Shown here piece by piece: positions 30,113 through 38,341 of a DNA stretch of 64,000 bases (position 1 is the first letter of the stretch; each line of letters starts with the position of its first letter). The DNA comes from a bacterium BMS3Abin02. GTDB taxonomy: Bacteria > Actinomycetota > Acidimicrobiia > Spongiisociales > UBA4744. The translations under genes were made by a program, and so were the position numbers. The notes below the pieces were generated by a model, which saw nothing but the letters and a program-made list of their open reading frames with translations, was not told where the DNA came from and made no database searches. Location of the stretch: NCBI GenBank assembly GCA_002897675.1, contig BDSU01000011.1, forward strand, positions 124,001 through 188,000, in the 5' to 3' direction.

Positions 30113-32833
30113 TCAGGACGCTTGAGCCGGTGCGGCTGCCCGTTCGGGGAGCGTCAGCGTGAACGTGCTGCGCTCTCCGCTCGAGTAGACCAGGTCGCCT
30201 CCCATGAGGCGGGCCAGGTGCCTCGACACGGTCAGGCCGAGGCCGACCGAATTCGGCTGAGACCCCGGTTCGTGGTCGCGGGCGTACGGTTCGAAGATTT
30301 CCTCTTCGAGCCCCGGGCTGATCCCTGGGCCATCGTCGGAGACGCGCAGCGCGACGAATCCGTCCTCGACCGCGGTACTCACCTCGATGTGCCGACCCCC
30401 GTAGCGGACGGCATTGGTGATGAGGTTGCGGATGACCTGGCGGAGCCGGGCCGGGTCGGCCCACGTCTCGGTGTGACGGGCGGTGACGGTGATGCGTTGC
30501 TGGGAGGGTTCGTCGAGGGCGGCGACCACGCTTTCGATCTGCTGGGCGATCTCGACAACCCGTGGTGCGATCGCCACCTTGCCGATCTCCGCGCGCGCGG
30601 CAACCAACAGGTCTTCGACCAGGTTGGCGACATCGGAGGCCTGATCGGCGAGTAGGCCCATGAACTCGCTGATCTCTTCGGTGGAGAAGACCTTCCACGA
30701 GGATCGCAGCTCTTCGGCGAGGCCGACGACCGCCGTGAGGGGAGTGCGCAGTTCATGAGAGACCGAAGCGACGAACTCGTCCTTTGATCGGACGAGCTGT
30801 TCAAGGCGGCGTTGCGTTTCGATGCGCTCTGTCAGGTCTCGGAACGTAGCCGAGATGTGGGTGATCCTCCCGTTGTCGTCGCGATGTGGGAGCACCACGG
30901 CCGATCCTGGGATCGTTGCACCGCTCGGCGCGTGCAGAGTTATGTCGCCGGTCCACCAGCCCGAAGTGCGAAGCGTCCGGAAGATGTCCTTGACAGTCTC
31001 TCCGGAGTCCGTCTCGATCATCTCGGCGATGTCCAGGGGCGGCAGAGAGCCCTGAGACGCGAGTCCGTACCATTCGCGTCCGGCGCGATTCACGTACGTC
31101 ATGTGGCCTTTGACGTCGATGATCCCGACCAGGTCGGGGGTCGCCTCGAGGATCTTGATCATCTGGTCGCGGTCGGCTTCCGCCTTGCGTCGCTCGGTGA
31201 TGTCCTGGATCAGTCCGATCATCAGTTCCGGCGCGCCCTGATCGTCATGGACGACGGTGACCGAGAACTCGACCCAGATGGTGTGGCCGTTGGCGTGCAG
31301 GAATCGCTTGGCGAATCGGTAGGAGGGGATCTCACCGGCAAGGAGCTGTTCCCTGAGTGCCAGATCGATCTCCTGGTCCTCGGGATGGGTGATGTCGGCG
31401 ATGGACATTGCCTCGAGTTCCTCGACAGGCCTGCCGAGCATGCGGGCGAGTTCGGTGTTGGCGGCGACGATCTGCTCGTCGAGATCTACGGCGGCGATGC
31501 CGATGGGGGCGTGCTCGAAGAGTGCTCGCAGCCGTGCCTCCGATTCGCGCAGGGCCTCCTCCGCCTGGTGGCGGGCCGTCGTGTCGGTGAGGGCGCCTTC
31601 GAAGTACGCGGTCTCGCCGTGCTCGTCGAGCACGACACGGGAGCTGTCCCGGACCCAGATCGTGCTTCCGTCGTACCTGCGTAGTTGCTCCTCGACACCG
31701 ATGAGCTTGCCTTCGGCCTCGAGCCTCTCGATGGCCTCTTTTCTCCCGGCTTTCTGGACGTAGGCGTCGTGCACGTCGAGGTCGAGCATCGTGTCTCGAT
31801 CCGGATACCCGAGCAGCTCGACGAGGGCAGGGTTCGCGTCGAGGATCCGACCCTCGGGGTCCGTCCGATACAAGGCGGCCGGGATTCCCTCGAACAGACT
31901 TCGGTACCGCTCCTCTGATGCAGCGAGGGCTTCTTCAGCGGCCTTCTGTTCCGAGATGTCGAGCGTTTGTGCGAAGTAGGAGTGGGGGTTGCCTTCCTCG
32001 TCACGGATGAGCGTGGCCACGATCCCGGCCCAGAAGACGGAGCCATCCGACCGTACGAAGCGGTCCTCGGCCTGCCAGTGGGTGGTGCCGCCTTCGAGGG
32101 CGCGGCGCAGTCGACACTCGGCCGCTTCCAGGTCGGCCTCGTCGACGATGTCTCGCCACGTCATGGTGAGAAGGGTGCGCTCATCGTATCCGACCTGCTC
32201 GCAGAAGGCAGGGTTGACCTGGGTGATCTTGCCCTCCAGCTCGAACATGGTCATTCCCATGGCGGCACCTTCGAACGACAGACGGAATCGCTTCTCACTC
32301 CCGGCAAGATCTCTCCGCGACTCGTCGACGACCTTGGAGATGTTGAGCATGATCACCGCGGTGTAGAGGACGATGGCGAGCGGCAGGCCGAACTCGCCGA
32401 TCCAATCGATCCAGTCATCTGTCGTGCCGTGGAAGAGAGGCAGTGCGTGGGCCACCAGGTGTACGAGAGCCATGCCGAAGATGAGCGCGAGGGTTGCCGT
32501 GATCATGCACAGTGCGCGGTCTCGATCCAAGAGGATCGCTGCGATGACGACGACGTAGGCGAGGAGGAAGTAGACGGCCGGGACGGGGCCGAACATCCAC
32601 CAGATGAGCCCGGTGCCTGCGAGGTCGATCGCCAGAGCCCACGTCGTGCCGGCCCTTTGTGGCTGTACGGTGTTCCAGGCCAGGGCGAGCGCTGCCGCAA
32701 CGGCGAGAATCCCCACATCGGCCGAGCGGTGCAGCCACCAGACGACCGCCAGCACAGGTACGGCAATGGCGTATCCAACTGCTCGCAAGCGCAGCAATGA
32801 GCGCGCAACGGTTTTCGGGAAGCGCCCGTTCAT
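30113..32833 (-). CDS. Membrane-bound multi-PAS sensor histidine kinase
   Basis: This 906-residue sensor kinase begins with about five membrane helices in the first 165 residues (for example AVGYAIAVPVLAVVWWL, PAVYFLLAYVVVIAAILL). Four PAS domains follow: EKRFRLSFEGAAMGM, EERYRSLFEGIPAALYRT, EARLRALFEHAPIGIAAVD and ILEATPDLVGIIDVKG, each with a PAC-type end such as DISEQKAAEEAL. The HisKA box is VASVSHELRTPLTAVV, with phospho-accepting His. The HATPase has N box NLITNAVRYGG, G1 SDDGPGIS and G2 SVGLGLTVSRHLA. No response regulator is adjacent, so the partner is elsewhere. It is convergent with the small SH3-like gene, with 12 bp between the stops. Confidence 0.94.
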   Translation of the reverse strand: MNGRFPKTVARSLLRLRAVGYAIAVPVLAVVWWLHRSADVGILAVAAALALAWNTVQPQRAGTTWALAIDLAGTGLIWWMFGPVPAVYFLLAYVVVIAAILLDRDRALCMITATLALIFGMALVHLVAHALPLFHGTTDDWIDWIGEFGLPLAIVLYTAVIMLNISKVVDESRRDLAGSEKRFRLSFEGAAMGMTMFELEGKITQVNPAFCEQVGYDERTLLTMTWRDIVDEADLEAAECRLRRALEGGTTHWQAEDRFVRSDGSVFWAGIVATLIRDEEGNPHSYFAQTLDISEQKAAEEALAASEERYRSLFEGIPAALYRTDPEGRILDANPALVELLGYPDRDTMLDLDVHDAYVQKAGRKEAIERLEAEGKLIGVEEQLRRYDGSTIWVRDSSRVVLDEHGETAYFEGALTDTTARHQAEEALRESEARLRALFEHAPIGIAAVDLDEQIVAANTELARMLGRPVEELEAMSIADITHPEDQEIDLALREQLLAGEIPSYRFAKRFLHANGHTIWVEFSVTVVHDDQGAPELMIGLIQDITERRKAEADRDQMIKILEATPDLVGIIDVKGHMTYVNRAGREWYGLASQGSLPPLDIAEMIETDSGETVKDIFRTLRTSGWWTGDITLHAPSGATIPGSAVVLPHRDDNGRITHISATFRDLTERIETQRRLEQLVRSKDEFVASVSHELRTPLTAVVGLAEELRSSWKVFSTEEISEFMGLLADQASDVANLVEDLLVAARAEIGKVAIAPRVVEIAQQIESVVAALDEPSQQRITVTARHTETWADPARLRQVIRNLITNAVRYGGRHIEVSTAVEDGFVALRVSDDGPGISPGLEEEIFEPYARDHEPGSQPNSVGLGLTVSRHLARLMGGDLVYSSGERSTFTLTLPERAAAPAQAS

Positions 32834-32869
32834 AGCGCTGACATCGGCCGGGCCGGTGGTCCTCTTGAG

Positions 32870-33331
32870 CTAAAGGTATTGGCCTGGGCTCACGTCGGGA
32901 GCTTCCAGCGACTTGCGGGATCGAACCTCCTGGAGTTGAGCTTGCGCCGCCATCTGCTGGGTCCACAGGCTCGCCTGGATGCCGTGGAAGAGCCCTTCGA
33001 GCCAACCGACGAGCTGCGCCTGGGCGATACGGAGCTCAGATTCAGACGGGATCTGCGAGGTGAGGGGGAGGAAGACGTCATCCAGTTCTTCTCTCAGGTC
33101 GTCTGAGAGCACTTCCTTGAGCTCTTCCAAAGTGCGTGTGTAGATGGCGAGGAGACGTATACGCCCCGCCTCGTCGAGGGGAGCCTGGCGAACCTCCTCG
33201 AGCATCGCTCGGGTCATCGATGCGATGCGGATTACCTTGGTCGGCTGCGTGACCGCCGACTCCACGATCTCGGGTTCGATCGCCTGCTCGTTCGTGTTCT
33301 CATCTGCCTGTTCGATCGTGTGCTCATCCAT
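32870..33331 (-). CDS. bpa: Bacterial proteasome activator Bpa (DUF2587)
   Basis: This 153-residue ATP-independent activator docks on the 20S proteasome and opens its gate. The conserved core SMTRAMLEEVRQAPLDEAGR...LAIYTRTLEELKEVLSDDLREEL and the helix ESELRIAQAQLVGWLEGLFHG match DUF2587/Bpa. The C-terminus ends in GQYL, the HbYX-like motif that inserts in proteasome alpha-ring pockets. The N-terminal 30 residues are acidic and disordered. The ATG at 33331 is chosen over a TTG two codons upstream. A TAGGCT hexamer lies 9 nt upstream, so it may be leaderless. The gene implies a Pup-proteasome system in this organism. Confidence 0.93.
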   Translation of the reverse strand: MDEHTIEQADENTNEQAIEPEIVESAVTQPTKVIRIASMTRAMLEEVRQAPLDEAGRIRLLAIYTRTLEELKEVLSDDLREELDDVFLPLTSQIPSESELRIAQAQLVGWLEGLFHGIQASLWTQQMAAQAQLQEVRSRKSLEAPDVSPGQYL

Positions 33332-33340
33332 GACCAACTG

Positions 33341-33346
33341 AGCCTA
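33341..33346 (-). promoter_or_regulatory. Putative leaderless -10 element (bpa)
   Basis: TAGGCT on the minus strand ends 9 nt before the bpa ATG, with no Shine-Dalgarno between them. Confidence 0.4.
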
Positions 33347-33399
33347 GTGCCCTCGCCGGTGACGTTCGGGGTGTCGATACCAAGACCCGCACCCAACCC

Positions 33400-33448
33400 T
33401 TCTTGCGTGAGGCCGCCCCGGGCTATAGGCAGCCGGCTCACGCAAGAA
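33400..33448. repeat. 12-bp inverted repeat, possible palindromic element
   Basis: TTCTTGCGTGAG (33400-33411) and CTCACGCAAGAA (33437-33448) form a perfect inverted repeat around a 25-nt GC-rich loop that can pair further. It lies between divergent bpa and the small regulator gene. Confidence 0.75.
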
Positions 33449-33464
33449 CGGGGGGCTCGGCGTT

Positions 33465-33523
33465 CCTGACCGGCTGCTGACTGCTGACCGGCCGTTGACC
33501 GCTGACCGGCTGCCGACCGGCCT
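33465..33523 (+). repeat. Degenerate CTGACCGGCTG tandem repeat
   Basis: About five imperfect copies of a 10-14 bp unit (CTGACCGGCTG, TGCTGACCGGCCG, GCTGACCGGCTGC) run between the palindrome and the promoter of the next gene. A related array occurs at 40834-40875, upstream of rplY. Confidence 0.75.
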
Positions 33524-33576
33524 CTGGCATCGATCTGTTGGATGTTGTAGACTAACGTCAAACAGCAAGGAATGGT

Positions 33577-33795
33577 ATGACGGACGAGTACCCACAGATC
33601 CTCGACACGGCACATGTCGCCGAACTGCTCGGCATGAACATCCAGATGGTGCGCAAGTACGCCAGAGAAGGCCGAATCCCCGCCTACCGGTTGCCCGGGG
33701 GACGCACGTTCCGGTTCTTCCACGACGAGATCATCGAGTTCGTGAAACAGCATCCGGCACGCGAGTTGCAGGACGACCTGGAGTCCGGTGAGTGA
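33577..33795 (+). CDS. Excisionase/BldC-like MerR-type DNA-binding protein
   Basis: This 72-residue protein is a single winged-helix DNA-binding domain: ILDTAHVAELLGMNIQMVRKYAREGRIPAYRLPGGRTFRF is the HTH_17/MerR-like pattern, followed by the helix HDEIIEFVKQH. It resembles BldC and phage Xis proteins. The ATG at 33577 has AAGGAATG upstream. No integrase is nearby, so a chromosomal transcription regulator of the BldC type is more likely than a phage excisionase. TAGACT at 33548-33553 is a candidate -10. The Tad pilus operon nearby is one possible target (inference). Confidence 0.87.
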   Translation: MTDEYPQILDTAHVAELLGMNIQMVRKYAREGRIPAYRLPGGRTFRFFHDEIIEFVKQHPARELQDDLESGE

Positions 33796-33809
33796 TGCCG
33801 GTCGAGGCA

Positions 33810-34319
33810 CTAGCTCTTGTGCCGGACGACGAATGCAATCTGCGACAGTGGGACGAAGATGTCCTGACCGTCGGCGGTGGTGAGCATCACATGGTCTCTC
33901 GCCACGGCGGCGATGTGCCCCTTCGCAGAGACCCCCGCGTGGGGGGCGACGATCTCGATCAGCTCGCCGGTGAGCTCATGCTCGGAGAGCCGTGCCTTGA
34001 ACGTGGCCGCGCCGGCGACGCGGTCGAAGCCGTCCGAGTAGCCACGGCGCCTGATCACGAGATGCAACGGGCCGGAGAGATTGGCGTCGATCCAACCGCC
34101 GTCGGTTTCCAGCGACACGAGATCGCCGCGAGCGTACCGCACCGTTCCCACGTACGAGCGATCGGAAGAGGTCACCGCCAGCAGATCGCCGCGGGTCATC
34201 GCGTCGAACGCGACGTCACCCAATTCACGCACACGTGCCGCGAGTTTCGCAGCATCGGACTCGGACTCCTCTGCTTCGGAGCGCAACGTGTGCTCCAGGT
34301 TGCCTTGCCAGTTATCCAC
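33810..34319 (-). CDS. Conserved-looking hypothetical protein, 169 residues
   Basis: This protein starts at a GTG behind GAGGAG on the minus strand, divergent from the Tad operon. The first third is a charged helical region (EEAEESESDAAKLAARVRELGDVAFDA) and the rest is beta-rich (YVGTVRYARGDLVSLETDGGW, HLVIRRRGYSDGF, VMLTTADGQDIFVPLSQIAFV). The beta part resembles an Sm/Hfq- or SH3-like barrel, but no family can be named. The coding start overlaps a perfect DnaA-box sequence TTATCCACA (34312-34320). A link to the pilus genes is only positional. Confidence 0.7.
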   Translation of the reverse strand: MDNWQGNLEHTLRSEAEESESDAAKLAARVRELGDVAFDAMTRGDLLAVTSSDRSYVGTVRYARGDLVSLETDGGWIDANLSGPLHLVIRRRGYSDGFDRVAGAATFKARLSEHELTGELIEIVAPHAGVSAKGHIAAVARDHVMLTTADGQDIFVPLSQIAFVVRHKS

Positions 34320-34354
34320 AACTCCTCGCAGGACCTCGGCGAATTGCCGACCAG

Positions 34355-34384
34355 TGGCAAATCACACTACCTGCAGGATATAGT
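34355..34384 (+). promoter_or_regulatory. Putative promoter of the Tad pilus operon
   Basis: TGGCAA (34355-34360) and TATAGT (34379-34384) form -35 and -10 hexamers with an 18-bp spacer. Transcription would begin near 34391, ahead of a GGGGAGGG ribosome-binding site at 34397-34404. Confidence 0.5.
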
Positions 34385-34417
34385 GGCCGTCTCACGGGGA
34401 GGGTACTGCTGGGAGGA

Positions 34418-35065
34418 GTGAGAGCCGGGCTGGGGCCGTTGGGGCGGTTTTCCACGGGCCACTGGGTGATGCTCGTGGCGGGTCTCGTTGCGGTGGTTCT
34501 GAACTTCGCCTATCTCCGTTCGCAACAGAATACGGTGAGTGTCGCCGTCGCCGCAGAGGACATTTCGGCCGGTGCTCGCCTCGAGGCGGACATGGTGCGG
34601 TTCACACCGGTGCACGCGCAGAGCGACGTCGAGGATCGAATGGTCCGAACCGGCGAACTGGATGGTCTCATCGGCATGGTGGTTGCCCGCTCCATCTCGT
34701 CGGGGACGTTGCTGTCCGAACGCGATTTCGTGATGCTTTCGTCGACGGTGCGCGCAATGAGCATTCCGGTGGATCCTGAGCATGCCGTCGGAGGTGCTCT
34801 GCGTCCAGGGGACCGCGTCGATGTTCTTCAGTCTGCGGACGGTATCGCCCGCTACGTTCTCGTCGGGGCGGAGGTACTGATGGTCGGCGATGGAACCGGG
34901 GGAGCACTCGGAGGCGCCGGCCGATACGCGGTGACGGTGGCCCTGGACGCCGAATCGGCGCTCGAAGTTGCAGCTGCCCTGTCCGAAGGAACGCTCGACC
35001 TCGTGCGCTCAACGGGGTCGGCGCCACCATCCGTTCTGGTCTATCCACCGGATGCCAAGCCGTGA
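34418..35065 (+). CDS. cpaB: CpaB/RcpC-like SAF-domain pilus assembly protein
   Basis: This 215-residue protein has one N-terminal membrane helix (WVMLVAGLVAVVLNFAYL) and then a SAF domain: VSVAVAAEDISAGARLEADMV, then GMVVARSISSGTLLSERDF and AMSIPVDPEHAVGGALRPGDRVDVL. CpaB/RcpC proteins help assemble Flp pili in the envelope. The GTG at 34418 is used because no better codon follows the GGGGAGGG site 13 nt upstream; an ATG at the membrane helix is possible. It overlaps the next gene by 4 nt and opens the operon. Confidence 0.85.
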   Translation: MRAGLGPLGRFSTGHWVMLVAGLVAVVLNFAYLRSQQNTVSVAVAAEDISAGARLEADMVRFTPVHAQSDVEDRMVRTGELDGLIGMVVARSISSGTLLSERDFVMLSSTVRAMSIPVDPEHAVGGALRPGDRVDVLQSADGIARYVLVGAEVLMVGDGTGGALGGAGRYAVTVALDAESALEVAAALSEGTLDLVRSTGSAPPSVLVYPPDAKP

Positions 35066-36201
35066 ACGCAGACCCGACGGTCGCGCTCGTGCTGTCCCCA
35101 AGGGACTGGGCGACTCGGCTGCATCGTTACGCCGCCGACCACGGTGGCGTGCGCGTGAAAGCCCGAATCCTGCGCCCGGAGGAGGCCGCAAATGGCGACT
35201 TCGAAGTGCTCGTGGTCGATGACACGACGTCATTCCTGAGCCGGCGGCTCGTCGACGAGATGCATGGGGGTGGCCGCAAGGTGCTTGGCGTCTACGACGA
35301 AGAAGAACTCGCCGAGGGCCGTGAACGGCTGCTGGAGATGGGCGCGGACGCGATCATCGTCTCGCACGCGACAGCCGAGGAATTCGTCCATCAGATCGCC
35401 GAGATGCGCTCCGGAGAAGTGATGCGAGTTCCGCGGGTCGTCGCGCAGCATGCAGCCTGCGGCAAGGTCGTGGTGGTCGGCGGGCCGTTTGGAGGCACCG
35501 GTTCCACAGAGATTGCGATCGGCCTTGCAGGGCGGCTCCAGGATGGCGGATCGCAGACGGTCCTCGTCGATGCCGACGATGTCGCCCCGTCGGTCGCTCA
35601 ACGGCTCGGCCTGCCGCTCGTACCGAATCTGCGAACCCTCGTGGACCACTCCCGGCATGGCGAGGACATCGGGAGCGACGTGGATGACAGTGCCGGGTTT
35701 GGCGTCGTCTGCGGGATTCCCAATCCTCGCGACTGGTTCGAACTCCGTCCGGCGGACGTCGTCGTCGCCATCGAAGATCTGGCCAAGACCGCGGACTGTG
35801 TGATCGTCGACGTCAGCTCGGGAGTCGAGCGGCTTCCCGGTGATGGCCGGTACCGGCTCTCGAGGAAACTCATCGCGACGGCCGACCTTCTGATCGGCGT
35901 CGGCGTTCCCACACCGCTCGGTGTTTCGCGGCTGCTGGACTGGGTGGCTGAGGCGAAGGTGCTGAACGAGCACGGCCGGTTGCGCTTGGTCGTCAACAGA
36001 ACCCCGAGAGGAGCGTTTCTGCGGAGCGAGGTCGCCCGAGAGATCGAGCGGGTCTTCGAACCGTCGGTGCTCAGGTTCCTGCCTGCAGACCGGCGCGTGG
36101 AACAGGCGTCCTGGGCTGGAGATCTCGTCCGAAAAGGAGCCTTCAGCCGTGGAGTGGCCGCGCTGGTCGCCGATGCTCCGCTGGTCGGAAGTGCCCCATG
36201 A
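35062..36201 (+). CDS. cpaE: CpaE/TadZ-like pilus localisation ATPase with atypical Walker A
   Basis: This 379-residue protein has an N-terminal pseudo-receiver domain (VALVLSPRDWATRL...EVLVVDDTTSFLSRRLVDEM, with an acidic VDD where a receiver carries its phospho-Asp) and a C-terminal MinD/ParA-like fold. The Walker A region (140-149) reads GGPFGGTGST, with no lysine, unlike the KGGxGKT deviant motif. The strand VLVDADDVAPSVAQRLGLPL is the Walker A' region. TadZ/CpaE localises the Tad machine at a cell pole. Loss of the lysine suggests weak or absent ATP hydrolysis. GTG start; coupled to both neighbours by 4-nt overlaps. Confidence 0.87.
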   Translation: MNADPTVALVLSPRDWATRLHRYAADHGGVRVKARILRPEEAANGDFEVLVVDDTTSFLSRRLVDEMHGGGRKVLGVYDEEELAEGRERLLEMGADAIIVSHATAEEFVHQIAEMRSGEVMRVPRVVAQHAACGKVVVVGGPFGGTGSTEIAIGLAGRLQDGGSQTVLVDADDVAPSVAQRLGLPLVPNLRTLVDHSRHGEDIGSDVDDSAGFGVVCGIPNPRDWFELRPADVVVAIEDLAKTADCVIVDVSSGVERLPGDGRYRLSRKLIATADLLIGVGVPTPLGVSRLLDWVAEAKVLNEHGRLRLVVNRTPRGAFLRSEVAREIERVFEPSVLRFLPADRRVEQASWAGDLVRKGAFSRGVAALVADAPLVGSAP

Positions 36202-37469
36202 GCGCCTACGAGGACATTCGCTCCGCCGCGATCCAGATCATCGAGCGACGGAAGCTCGACGTGCGGGCCGAACGTGAACTGACGCGCGTCGCGGTGACCG
36301 AGGCGGTCGGGACCTACCAGCGACAGGCCGATCATGGTGGGAACAAGACGCTGCTCGATCCTGCAGAGATGATCGAGCGGGTCTTTCACGCCGTCGCAGA
36401 CTTCGGCTCACTCACCGACGTACTGACCGATCCGGGAGTCGAAGAGATCTTCATCGAGGGAGACCGGGTGTCCTCCATCGACGGCGACGGGAGGTTGCAC
36501 GCGCTGAGTCGTCCAACGACGGAGGAGGAGAACCGCCGGGTGGTCGACCGGCTCCTGGCGGACACCGATCGTCATCTCGATGTTGCGAACCCGATCGTGC
36601 AAGCCAGGGTCCTGCGAGACTCGGCCCGACTGACCGCCGTCATGCCTCCAATCGCCGATCGTCTTTCGGTCACGATCCGCAGATATGCGCTTCGCAGAGA
36701 GACACTCACATCGCTGGTCGAGCTCGGCTCGATGACACCGCCGGCGGCCGGGTTCTTGTGGGCCGTGACACAGGCAAACTCGAGCATCATCGTCTCCGGA
36801 CCTCCCGGCTCGGGCAAGACGTCCATGCTCGCAGCGTTGATCGCCGCCATTCCGCCGGGAGACTGCCTGCGAAGCTGCGAAGAAGTTCGGGAGTTGCACG
36901 TCCCGATCGTTCACGGCTCCTACTACGAGGCCCGGCCACCGTCGCTCGACGGGTCGGGGGCGATACCGCTGCGAGATCTCGTGAAGATCATTTTGGCAAT
37001 GAGGCCGGATCGCATCGTCGTCGGGGAAGTTCGTGGCGCCGAAGCCTTTGAGCTCACGCGGGCGGTCAATGCAGGCTGCGGGTTCTCCTGCACGGTGCAT
37101 GCCAATTCCGCGCGCGAAGCGCTCTCTGCTCTCGTCAACGCAGCACTGATGGCAGGAGAGAACGTCACCGAATCGGTCGTTCGCAACGTCTTTGCCTCCT
37201 CCATCGACTTCGTCGTGCATCTGGACAGGGACACGTCGGTGCGGTCGGACCGTGGCCTCCGACGACGAGTCATGGAGGTGCTCTCCGTCGTTCCATCGCT
37301 CCACGACGATTTCACGACGGAACCGATCTTCCTTCGGAGCGATCTGGGTGGACCGCTCGAATGGACCGGGGTGTTCCCACCTGACGACCTCACGAGACGC
37401 ATCCAGCGTTCCCTTCCCGAGGGCATGACGCTGCGAGCGATCTTCGAGGGAAGACTGTCGCCGCTGTGA
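36198..37469 (+). CDS. tadA: CpaF/TadA secretion ATPase of the Tad pilus
   Basis: This 423-residue VirB11-like hexameric ATPase drives Flp pilus extension and retraction. The N-terminal domain carries LTDVLTDPGVEEIFIEGDRV. Walker A is GPPGSGKTS at 201-209. The Asp box and Walker B are in LRDLVKIILAMRPDRIVVGEVRGAEAFEL, and the His box is CTVHANSAREALSALV. Length and motif order fit CpaF. The ATG at 36198 overlaps the CpaE gene by 4 nt, and the stop overlaps the TadB GTG. It acts at the cytoplasmic membrane with TadB and TadC. Confidence 0.93.
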   Translation: MSAYEDIRSAAIQIIERRKLDVRAERELTRVAVTEAVGTYQRQADHGGNKTLLDPAEMIERVFHAVADFGSLTDVLTDPGVEEIFIEGDRVSSIDGDGRLHALSRPTTEEENRRVVDRLLADTDRHLDVANPIVQARVLRDSARLTAVMPPIADRLSVTIRRYALRRETLTSLVELGSMTPPAAGFLWAVTQANSSIIVSGPPGSGKTSMLAALIAAIPPGDCLRSCEEVRELHVPIVHGSYYEARPPSLDGSGAIPLRDLVKIILAMRPDRIVVGEVRGAEAFELTRAVNAGCGFSCTVHANSAREALSALVNAALMAGENVTESVVRNVFASSIDFVVHLDRDTSVRSDRGLRRRVMEVLSVVPSLHDDFTTEPIFLRSDLGGPLEWTGVFPPDDLTRRIQRSLPEGMTLRAIFEGRLSPL

Positions 37470-38341
37470 TCTTGCTGGCCGCCCTGGCAACCGGGTTATT
37501 CGTCGCTCTGGTCGTTGCGGCGCTCGGAGGCGTGGCCCCGGTCCGCTCTCGTCGCAAAGCCGCTCATCTCGCCAGAACGAGACTGTGGCTCACTCAGGCA
37601 GGGGTCGACCTCGCGCCCCTTTCGTTCATGGGCGCGATCGTCGCGGTCGGCCTTGCCGCACTGGTCGCATTCGTGGCGGCCACGAGAAGTCCGGTCGTCG
37701 CCGTGTTCCCCGCGGTCGCCGTGGCGTCGCTGCCGGTGCTCTCGGTGTCGCGTCGTAGGGCGCGCCGCATGGAAGAGGTGCATGCGGCGTGGCCGGACGG
37801 ACTGAGGGATCTCGTCGCGTCCGTTGCCTCCGGCATGTCGCTCGCGCGCTCTCTCGATCGACTCTCCGAGCGGGGGCCGATTCCACTGCAGGCCGCGTTT
37901 GCCGGATTCCCGCTCATGGCGCGAACGGTCGGGGTCATCGCTGCACTCGAGATCGTCAAGAGCGAACTGGCCGATCCGACGTCGGATCGCGTGCTGGAGG
38001 TGCTCATACTCGCCCAGGAGCGCGGGGGCCCCGCCATCTCGGAGATCCTGGAGGATCTTGCCGAGGCGGCAACTCGTGATCTGTGGGCGCTGGAAGAGAT
38101 CAGGACCGAATCGCTGGAGCAGAAGATCAACGCCCGCGCCGTTTTCGTGCTGCCGTGGCTGGTCTTGGTGGCCCTGACGCTGCGAGAGGGCGCGTTCCGG
38201 GATTTCTACCGGAGCCCGGCGGGCATCCTCGTCGTGACCGTCGGGGCTGCGTTGAGCGCCTTCGGTATGTGGCTGGTCGCCCGCCTCGGGCGGGAGCCTG
38301 ACGAGCCGAGGGTCTTCGCTCCCGCAGGAGGTGCCCGGTGA
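37466..38341 (+). CDS. tadB: TadB-like type II secretion F-domain protein
   Basis: This 291-residue inner-membrane platform protein has an N-terminal helix pair and the T2SSF domain: EEVHAAWPDGLRDLVASVASGMSLARSLDRL, then EILEDLAEAATRDLWALEEIRTESL and a closing helix pair (ARAVFVLPWLVLVALTLREG, ILVVTVGAALSAFGMWLVA). TadB with TadC forms the base on which the pilin is assembled. GTG start, overlapping tadA and tadC by 4 nt each. Confidence 0.88.
   Translation: MILLAALATGLFVALVVAALGGVAPVRSRRKAAHLARTRLWLTQAGVDLAPLSFMGAIVAVGLAALVAFVAATRSPVVAVFPAVAVASLPVLSVSRRRARRMEEVHAAWPDGLRDLVASVASGMSLARSLDRLSERGPIPLQAAFAGFPLMARTVGVIAALEIVKSELADPTSDRVLEVLILAQERGGPAISEILEDLAEAATRDLWALEEIRTESLEQKINARAVFVLPWLVLVALTLREGAFRDFYRSPAGILVVTVGAALSAFGMWLVARLGREPDEPRVFAPAGGAR

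Noticed and set aside
33577-33795. Phage excisionase interpretation of the small HTH gene
   Set aside because: No integrase, att sites or phage genes are near; a BldC-type chromosomal regulator fits the context better.
34312-34320. DnaA box considered as part of an origin of replication
   Set aside because: There is only one box, no AT-rich unwinding region, and no dnaA/dnaN/gyr neighbourhood.
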